56,731 bases of DNA from an uncultured Collinsella sp. Its GTDB lineage: Bacteria; Actinomycetota; Coriobacteriia; Coriobacteriales; Coriobacteriaceae. The DNA lies in the NCBI GenBank assembly GCA_900544725.1, contig UQWK01000005.1, forward strand, positions 1 through 56,731, in the 5' to 3' direction. Each line of letters opens with the position of its first letter. The stretch's first letter is position 1. Below the pieces are notes generated by a model. The model had not been told where the DNA came from, did no database searches, and saw only the letters and a program-made list of their open reading frames with translations. The translations under genes were made by a program, and so were the position numbers. Below, in pieces: positions 52,759-56,731 of this stretch.

Positions 52759-53883
52759 ATGTCCCAGTACGATTACCTCGTCGTCGGTGCCGGCCTTTCG
52801 GGCGCCGTCTTTGCCAATGCCGCCAAGCGCGCCGGCAAGTCGGTCCTGGTCATCGACCGCCGCGATCACATCGCCGGCAATATCTACACCGAGGACGTCG
52901 AGGGTATCCAGGTCCACCGCTACGGCGCCCACATCTTCCACACCTCCATGAAGGACGTCTGGGGCTACGTCAACCGCTTCGCCGAGTTCAATAACTACGT
53001 CAACTCGCCGGTCGCCAACTTCCACGGCAACATGTACAACATGCCCTTCAATATGAACACCTTCGCCAAGATGTGGCCGGGCGTCGTCACGCCGGCAGAC
53101 GCCCGCGCCAAGATCGCCGAGCAGGTGGCTGCCGAGAACATCGGCGAGCCGACCAACCTCGAGGAGCAGGCGCTGTCCCTCGTGGGCCGCGACATCTTCG
53201 AGACGCTCGTGAAGGGCTACACCGAGAAACAGTGGGGCCGCGACTGCCGCGACCTGCCCGCGAGCATCATCAAGCGCCTCCCCTGCCGCTTTACCTACGA
53301 CAACAACTACTTCAACGACCGCTACCAGGGCATCCCCATGGGCGGCTACACCAAGATGGTCGCCAACATGCTCGAGGGCGTCGAGGTCCGCTGCGGCGTG
53401 GAGTACAAGGAGCTGATCGCCGCCGAGCCCGATATCGCCGCCAAGACGATCTACTGCGGCCCCATCGACGCGTTCTACGACTTTAAGCTGGGCACGCTGG
53501 AGTACCGCAGCCTGCGCTTTGAAACCGAGACGCTCGACGAGCAGGACCACCAGGGCGTGGCCGTGGTCAACTACACCGAGCGCGAGATCCCCTACACGCG
53601 CATCATCGAGCACAAGCACTTTGAGTTTGGCACGCAGGACAAGACCGTCATCACGCGCGAGTACCCGGCCGACTGGAAGCCCGGCGACGAGCCCTACTAC
53701 CCCATCAACGACGCCAAGAACGAGGCCCTCTACAAGCAGTACGAGGAGCTGGCGGCACAGGAGGGCGACGTGATCTTTGCCGGTCGCCTGGGCGGCTACA
53801 AGTACTACGACATGGACAAGGCCATCGCCGCGGCCTTCGAACTCGTCCGCAAAGAGCTGGGCGTGGAGCCCACGGAGGCGTAA
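52759..53883 (+). CDS. glf: UDP-galactopyranose mutase
   Basis: FAD enzyme that makes UDP-galactofuranose for cell-surface glycans. The 374-residue protein has the FAD motif YLVVGAGLSGAVFANAAKRA, RRDHIAGNIYTE, RYGAHIFHTS and GYTEKQWGRD, ending with IFAGRLGGYKYYDMDKAIAA. The ATG at 52759 has AAAGGAG upstream. It is alone: no galactofuranosyltransferase lies nearby. A strong terminator follows. Confidence 0.96.
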   Translation: MSQYDYLVVGAGLSGAVFANAAKRAGKSVLVIDRRDHIAGNIYTEDVEGIQVHRYGAHIFHTSMKDVWGYVNRFAEFNNYVNSPVANFHGNMYNMPFNMNTFAKMWPGVVTPADARAKIAEQVAAENIGEPTNLEEQALSLVGRDIFETLVKGYTEKQWGRDCRDLPASIIKRLPCRFTYDNNYFNDRYQGIPMGGYTKMVANMLEGVEVRCGVEYKELIAAEPDIAAKTIYCGPIDAFYDFKLGTLEYRSLRFETETLDEQDHQGVAVVNYTEREIPYTRIIEHKHFEFGTQDKTVITREYPADWKPGDEPYYPINDAKNEALYKQYEELAAQEGDVIFAGRLGGYKYYDMDKAIAAAFELVRKELGVEPTEA

Positions 53884-53935
53884 GCGTCCAAAACAGGCCT
53901 CTGCGCGAGCCGAAAACAGCACAAGCAGGCACGCC

Positions 53936-53973
53936 AACGCCGGCAGGAGCAATTTCGCCCCTGCCGGCGTTTT
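53936..53973 (+). terminator. Rho-independent terminator after glf
   Basis: A perfect 12-bp stem, AACGCCGGCAGG (53936-53947) with CCTGCCGGCGTT (53960-53971), followed by TTTT. It also marks the end of the high-GC housekeeping section. Confidence 0.88.
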
Positions 53974-54053
53974 AGTATGGAGACGGAATTGGCTATTCTG
54001 TCCATTATCATGCCGAGGATATAAGTGGACGCGGCCTGCCGCAGGGGCGAAAA

Positions 54054-54179
54054 TCGGAAGTGAGGGGAAAAATCAAAAACGGCCGACCAAACCCCGGTTT
54101 TACGCTTCCTCGACCTGCGGTTTTGTTGCAAAAAATCTAGTTGTGCTCGGCAAGTTTCGATTTTTCCCCGCACTTCCGA
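54054..54179. repeat. Long inverted-repeat element (MITE-like)
   Basis: Two 21-bp arms, TCGGAAGTGAGGGGAAAAAT plus C at 54054-54074 and its reverse complement at 54159-54179, match at 20 of 21 positions, with 84 bp between. The interior holds further A/T runs but no ORF. It has the size and form of a miniature element or a large stem-loop; a second copy is not present in this window. Confidence 0.5.
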
Positions 54180-54488
54180 AAACGACAATAAGAAAACCCA
54201 CTGTCATTAAGCGAAAACGCGACAAATACCCTTTGGAAAGCTAAAACGCGAAAACCGCCTTTCGGAGGTTCCCACGGACCAAGCCGGACGTACCGTCGCA
54301 AGGCCTCATCAAAGATGGACTATAAAGAGAAGCCCTGCCCCGATCAATCCTAAACCGAGAAAACCGTTGCGAATTAAGACCAAGCAACCACGCGTCAGTA
54401 AAGTTACATGCGAGCAGAAAAACACCCGCCATTTCGTCTTTTCTCAATTGAGATGCAAGTTTTGACGCGCCGATTCTTACATCCAAAC
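54180..54488. other. Gap without a supported gene
   Basis: An AT-richer stretch between the inverted-repeat element and a minus-strand terminator. The longest frame (81 codons, minus, 54241-54486) starts directly after the terminator T run, lacks a ribosome site and looks like chance. No promoter or repeat of note. Confidence 0.5.
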
Positions 54489-54517
54489 AAAAAAGAGGGC
54501 CGACGCATCAACCCTCT
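54489..54517 (-). terminator. Rho-independent terminator of the small-gene transcript
   Basis: Read leftward: AGAGGGTT pairs with GGCCCTCT (6 Watson-Crick plus 2 G-U) around an 8-nt loop, followed by TTTTTTG. The nearest upstream genes on this strand are the two small ones at 54724-55005, 200 nt away. Confidence 0.75.
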
Positions 54518-54698
54518 TCAGGTGTCGCCCGAAGGCTTCCACCGCAATTGGCTTTAATTTAGCCGATATCCCTTGTTTGTCTACGGGTTCGATCGCGTAT
54601 ATGCCAAAGAATCAAAGAGCAACGCGGGGCCCCGACGCTTGAATCTCGCCGGAGACCCCCATAAAATGTTTGATGTTGGCCCGCTAAGTCAACATCAC
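54518..54698 (-). other. Structured, probably transcribed region without a gene
   Basis: It lies between the small genes and their apparent terminator. It contains a hairpin (TGATGTTG with CAACATCA, 54671-54697), a GGGGCCCC palindrome and further short dyads, but no ORF with a ribosome site. It could be a structured 3' UTR or a small RNA; I cannot match it to a known RNA family. Confidence 0.35.
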
Positions 54699-54728
54699 GC
54701 TAGGCTTTAGTTGCCGCTAAAGCCTAGC
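54699..54728 (-). promoter_or_regulatory. Perfect 12-bp hairpin over the stop codon of the 36-residue gene
   Basis: GCTAGGCTTTAG (54699-54710) and CTAAAGCCTAGC (54717-54728) are exact inverted repeats with a 6-nt loop; the upstream arm contains the stop codon. No T run follows, so mRNA stabilisation is more likely than termination. Confidence 0.6.
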
Positions 54729-54834
54729 GAATCTTCAGCTTTGTGGCCTTCGTGGTCGTTCCGATCTTCCTGATCGCACCCGTTGAGCTAATTCGGTACT
54801 TCGGAATCTTTACGCGAATTGTCTTCGAAGCCAT
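54724..54834 (-). CDS. Small basic protein, 36 residues, unknown
   Basis: A tiny gene supported mainly by its translation signal: GGGAGGTGA lies 5 nt before the ATG, nearly a full match to the anti-Shine-Dalgarno. The product starts MASKTIRVKIPKYRISSTGA and ends in KATKLKIR; 12 of 36 residues are Lys or Arg and there is no acidic residue. It follows the 42-residue gene by 42 nt and its stop is inside a perfect hairpin. No family is recognised. It may be an RNA- or DNA-binding peptide, or a partner or substrate of the divergent ATPase-protease pair; these are guesses. Confidence 0.6.
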   Translation of the reverse strand: MASKTIRVKIPKYRISSTGAIRKIGTTTKATKLKIR

Positions 54835-54876
54835 ATATATCACCTCCCTGCTGTTACATCACGCCTTGCTCGCAGA

Positions 54877-55005
54877 CTAGCGATGCTTTGCAATCTGGTG
54901 CTTGACCAGAGTCTTCGCAGCCGCGGACTTCGCGGCTTTACTCGTCGAGGAGCTCGCGAGCGTCTTGGCAGCAGCGCCAACCTTGCCTCCATGATGGGTA
55001 GCCAT
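54877..55005 (-). CDS. Small basic Ala/Lys/Ser-rich protein, 42 residues, unknown
   Basis: The ATG at 55005 is preceded by GGAGGTGA at 4 nt, a very strong ribosome site of the same form as its neighbour's. The product starts MATHHGGKVGAAAKTLASSS, continues with STSKAAKSAAAKTL and ends VKHQIAKHR; AAAKTL occurs twice. It is strongly basic, with no acidic residue. A candidate promoter lies at 55052-55080. No family is recognised with confidence. It is the first gene of a two-gene unit divergent from the AAA+ ATPase, with 133 bp between the start codons. Confidence 0.65.
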   Translation of the reverse strand: MATHHGGKVGAAAKTLASSSTSKAAKSAAAKTLVKHQIAKHR

Positions 55006-55051
55006 ATTCTCACCTCCAATCTCGTAGAGTTTGAATCTTGACAGCCCAATC

Positions 55052-55080
55052 ATAACATACTTCATTGCATCACTGTTCAA
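55052..55080 (-). promoter_or_regulatory. Candidate promoter of the two small genes
   Basis: Read leftward: -35 TTGAAC (55075-55080), 17-bp spacer, -10 TGTTAT (55052-55057). The -10 is imperfect. It lies back-to-back with the ATPase promoter, whose -35 starts 8 bp away at 55088. Confidence 0.4.
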
Positions 55081-55087
55081 CTAAATC

Positions 55088-55116
55088 TTGCTATGTCTCA
55101 GACTGTCTCATATAAT
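55088..55116 (+). promoter_or_regulatory. ietA-like gene promoter with direct-repeat operator candidate
   Basis: -35 TTGCTA (55088-55093), 17-bp spacer, -10 TATAAT (55111-55116). The whole spacer is a direct repeat: TGTCTCA (55094-55100), GAC, TGTCTCA (55104-55110). A protein bound there would block polymerase. The ATPase it drives has a C-terminal helix-turn-helix, so autoregulation is a simple hypothesis. Confidence 0.7.
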
Positions 55117-55138
55117 AACAGCAAGGAGAGGAGCACAC

Positions 55139-56170
55139 ATGAAGAGATCAGACATCATCGACTTAATCCGAGCGCATTCGGAACACGACGATATCGCCTT
55201 CAACAACGCAGCCACTATTATCGCGAAAGATTTTGAGACGTCTGGACAGCCCGAGCTTGCAAGTTACATCATGGCCCTCATTGCCAGAACGCGCACATTT
55301 GTACCGCAAGAAGTCACTGAACAGAAATACGACTTCCTGGAAAAGGTAATCAGCAACAATACCTCGCTACCCCTTCCTCAGGCCATCGCTAACGATATCC
55401 AGGGGCTTCTCAATGCTCTATCTAAAGATGTGGACATTAACACTGTCCTCTTTTACGGCGCATCGGGAACCGGCAAAACCGAAGCTACAAAACAGATAGC
55501 CAGAATACTTGGCTACCAGCTATATGCCGTCGATTTCAACCAAATCATCGATAGCAAGCTCGGAGAAACGGCCAAAAATATCGCGAAGGTCTTCCAAGAA
55601 ATCCACGATATCGGCGACGGCGCTATTGTCTTGTTCGACGAAATCGATGCTATAGCCCTAGACAGAATTAATCAAAACGACGTCCGTGAAATGGGACGAG
55701 CCACAAGTGCGCTCCTAAAAGAGTTCGACAAGCTGAACACGCGATCCGCCATCATCGCAACAACGAACCTGTACGACAAACTTGACCCAGCGCTCGCCAG
55801 GCGCTTCGATGTGCAGATCGACTTTAATAGATACACCCATGACGATCTCGTTGATATCGGCGAATCAATCGCAAAGAATCTGACCAAAAACAATCAGACA
55901 ATCAAAAACGACTCTCGGACCCTAAAAAAGGTGCTGCAGAGTTGCCCGGATCTGCCCTGGCCCGGCACGCTCAAAAACCTCATTAAGACCTCCGTCGCGT
56001 TTAGTGACCCACTTAGCCCAAACGACTATCTCCGCAAGCTGTATCAACGTCTCCATGGATATGAACCCGATTCACTAGAGCTGCTTAAATCTCAAGGTTT
56101 CACTTTAAGAGAAATGGAAGTTTTGACAGGCATATCACGTAGCACCATTGCACGAACCCTAAAGGAGTAG
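55139..56170 (+). CDS. ietA: AAA+ ATPase with C-terminal HTH, IetA-like
   Basis: A 343-residue AAA+ ATPase: Walker A GASGTGKT (107-114), Walker B IVLFDEIDAI (163-172), sensor TTN (208-210), arginine finger ARRFD (220-224). The N-terminal 95 residues are helical. Residues 313-342 form a helix-turn-helix (LKSQGFTLREMEVLTGIS), suggesting DNA binding. The ATG at 55139 has AAGGAGAGGAG upstream. A protein with subtilase N-terminal features starts 4 nt after the stop. The pair matches the IetA/IetS arrangement, in which the ATPase is the antitoxin or regulator of the protease. Codon use is visibly less GC-rich than in neighbours, indicating acquisition by transfer. Confidence 0.8.
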   Translation: MKRSDIIDLIRAHSEHDDIAFNNAATIIAKDFETSGQPELASYIMALIARTRTFVPQEVTEQKYDFLEKVISNNTSLPLPQAIANDIQGLLNALSKDVDINTVLFYGASGTGKTEATKQIARILGYQLYAVDFNQIIDSKLGETAKNIAKVFQEIHDIGDGAIVLFDEIDAIALDRINQNDVREMGRATSALLKEFDKLNTRSAIIATTNLYDKLDPALARRFDVQIDFNRYTHDDLVDIGESIAKNLTKNNQTIKNDSRTLKKVLQSCPDLPWPGTLKNLIKTSVAFSDPLSPNDYLRKLYQRLHGYEPDSLELLKSQGFTLREMEVLTGISRSTIARTLKE

Positions 56171-56173
56171 CTC

Positions 56174-56731
56174 ATGAACAGCCTAATCAGGCTCACCGGC
56201 GATTTTCATACGGCAAAAGGCTCGCGACCGGGCCCCGCAACGCTCCCCGCTAAAGGCACGGTTACGGCAGAGAAGATTTCACGCATCCGCAAGAGTCTCG
56301 AAACCGTTCTGAGCAAATGGCCCAAAGATGCCATAATCAAAGATATCTTAGTCTCCGTTGAATACCGCCAGATTGTTGCCAAGAGCAATCGAATAAGAGA
56401 GATGCTGAATGGCGGAAAAGACCAAGAACCGGAATTGTCCATCCGAGGTGCCCGCTACCTCGATTTTTATGGGAACAACCCAAGGCACCTGATGACCCAT
56501 TACGTGCCCGAGAAAACTATCCAGTCTACTATTGATAAGCTGCATGAGTGCGAGCGAATAGTATTCGATCATTTTAATGGACTGATGAACGCAGACAAGA
56601 TGATCGATCTAGTTAAAAACGACGATCTCAAGCAAAAATGGAATCCTGCCATTTCAAACACGCTCACCCGATCGGGCTTTGCGCAACTCATACGCGATTC
56701 CTATTACGTCAATGAATTTAGAATGGGCACG
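56174..56731 (+). CDS. ietS: Probable IetS-like S8 (subtilisin-like) protease, N-terminal part only
   Basis: 186 codons are present and the frame is open at the window end. The start ATG at 56174 follows AAAGGAG located in the last codons of the ATPase gene, so translation is coupled. Visible features: SLIRLTGDFHTAKGSRPGPA and LPAKGTVTAEKISRIRKSLE, then ILVSVEYRQIVAKSNRIREM and SIRGARYLDFYGNNPRHLMT, a pattern I recall from the N-terminal region of S8 proteases paired with AAA+ ATPases. The catalytic Asp, His and Ser would lie outside the window, so the protease call is inferred from this region and from the partner gene. Family members are usually about 700 residues. Confidence 0.6.
   Translation, partial: MNSLIRLTGDFHTAKGSRPGPATLPAKGTVTAEKISRIRKSLETVLSKWPKDAIIKDILVSVEYRQIVAKSNRIREMLNGGKDQEPELSIRGARYLDFYGNNPRHLMTHYVPEKTIQSTIDKLHECERIVFDHFNGLMNADKMIDLVKNDDLKQKWNPAISNTLTRSGFAQLIRDSYYVNEFRMGT

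Noticed and set aside
54241..54486. 81-codon minus-strand frame in the island
   Set aside because: It begins immediately after a terminator T run with no ribosome site, and composition gives no sign of coding.
54570..54620. GGGTTCGATC on the plus strand, resembling a tRNA or tmRNA T arm
   Set aside because: No acceptor, anticodon or matching stem could be built around it, and no CCA end.
54521..54650. Short open stretch on the minus strand reading like GIYAIEPVDKQGISAKL
   Set aside because: It has no start codon after the preceding stop and no ribosome site. A gene remnant is possible but cannot be supported.

Overview
The window is one contiguous piece of a high-GC Gram-positive chromosome. 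Gene content and order (pyrH-tsf-rpsB-xerC-trmFO-dprA-comM-yraN-rnhB-rplS, rpsP-khpA-rimM-trmD-lepB, rplU-rpmA-obgE-nadD-yqeK-rsfS, mreBCD-mrdA-rodA), many TTG/GTG starts, likely leaderless genes and a pyruvate phosphate dikinase next to its regulator suggest a Coriobacteriia actinobacterium, most likely Collinsella or a close relative. This is inferred from the look of the proteins and synteny, not from a database search. Nearly everything left of 44 kb is on the minus strand (dinB is the exception).

Region by region. 1-8.9 kb: translation, recombination and competence-type genes, all leftward: pyrH (cut by the window edge), tsf, rpsB, xerC, trmFO, dprA, comM, yraN, rnhB, rplS. 9-11.8 kb: a large secreted protein with an aerolysin/ETX-MTX2-like pore-forming module, set among housekeeping genes. 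11.9-18.8 kb: ppdK, its DUF299 regulatory kinase/phosphorylase, and glyQ-glyS. 18.9-21.4 kb: the rpsP-khpA-rimM-trmD-lepB operon. 21.6-24 kb: dinB on the plus strand, then a Y1 (HUH) REP-associated transposase surrounded by copies of a 37-bp palindromic repeat; another inverted pair of that repeat lies at 41.0-41.1 kb. 24-28 kb: rsfS, yqeK, nadD, obgE, rpmA, rplU. 28-37.7 kb: an eight-gene cell-elongation operon, mreB-mreC-mreD-mrdA-rodA, a DUF697-like membrane protein and two radical-SAM-linked genes. 37.8-43.9 kb: a TPR membrane protein, a cyclophilin, a zinc-ribbon membrane protein and a P-type ATPase. 43.9-44.0 kb: tRNA-Arg(CCG).

44.1-52.7 kb: a plus-strand cluster encoding all steps from erythrose-4-phosphate plus PEP to chorismate, then to phenylpyruvate and 4-hydroxyphenylpyruvate: aroF, tyrA, aroB, aroA, aroC, pheA, an aroE-aroK fusion, and aroQ behind a terminator. 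aroF has a leader with a short ORF and a terminator-like hairpin. glf (UDP-galactopyranose mutase) follows.

53.9-56.7 kb: composition becomes more AT-rich and the gene set changes to an accessory island. It holds a long inverted-repeat element, two very small basic genes with near-perfect Shine-Dalgarno sites (minus strand), and, divergent from them, an AAA+ ATPase with a C-terminal helix-turn-helix followed by the start of a probable subtilisin-like protease. The last two resemble the IetA/IetS ATPase-subtilase pair, known as a toxin-antitoxin-like plasmid stability module and as a phage-defence system. The two small genes and a direct-repeat operator candidate in the ATPase promoter are the least explained and, to me, most interesting part of the window.
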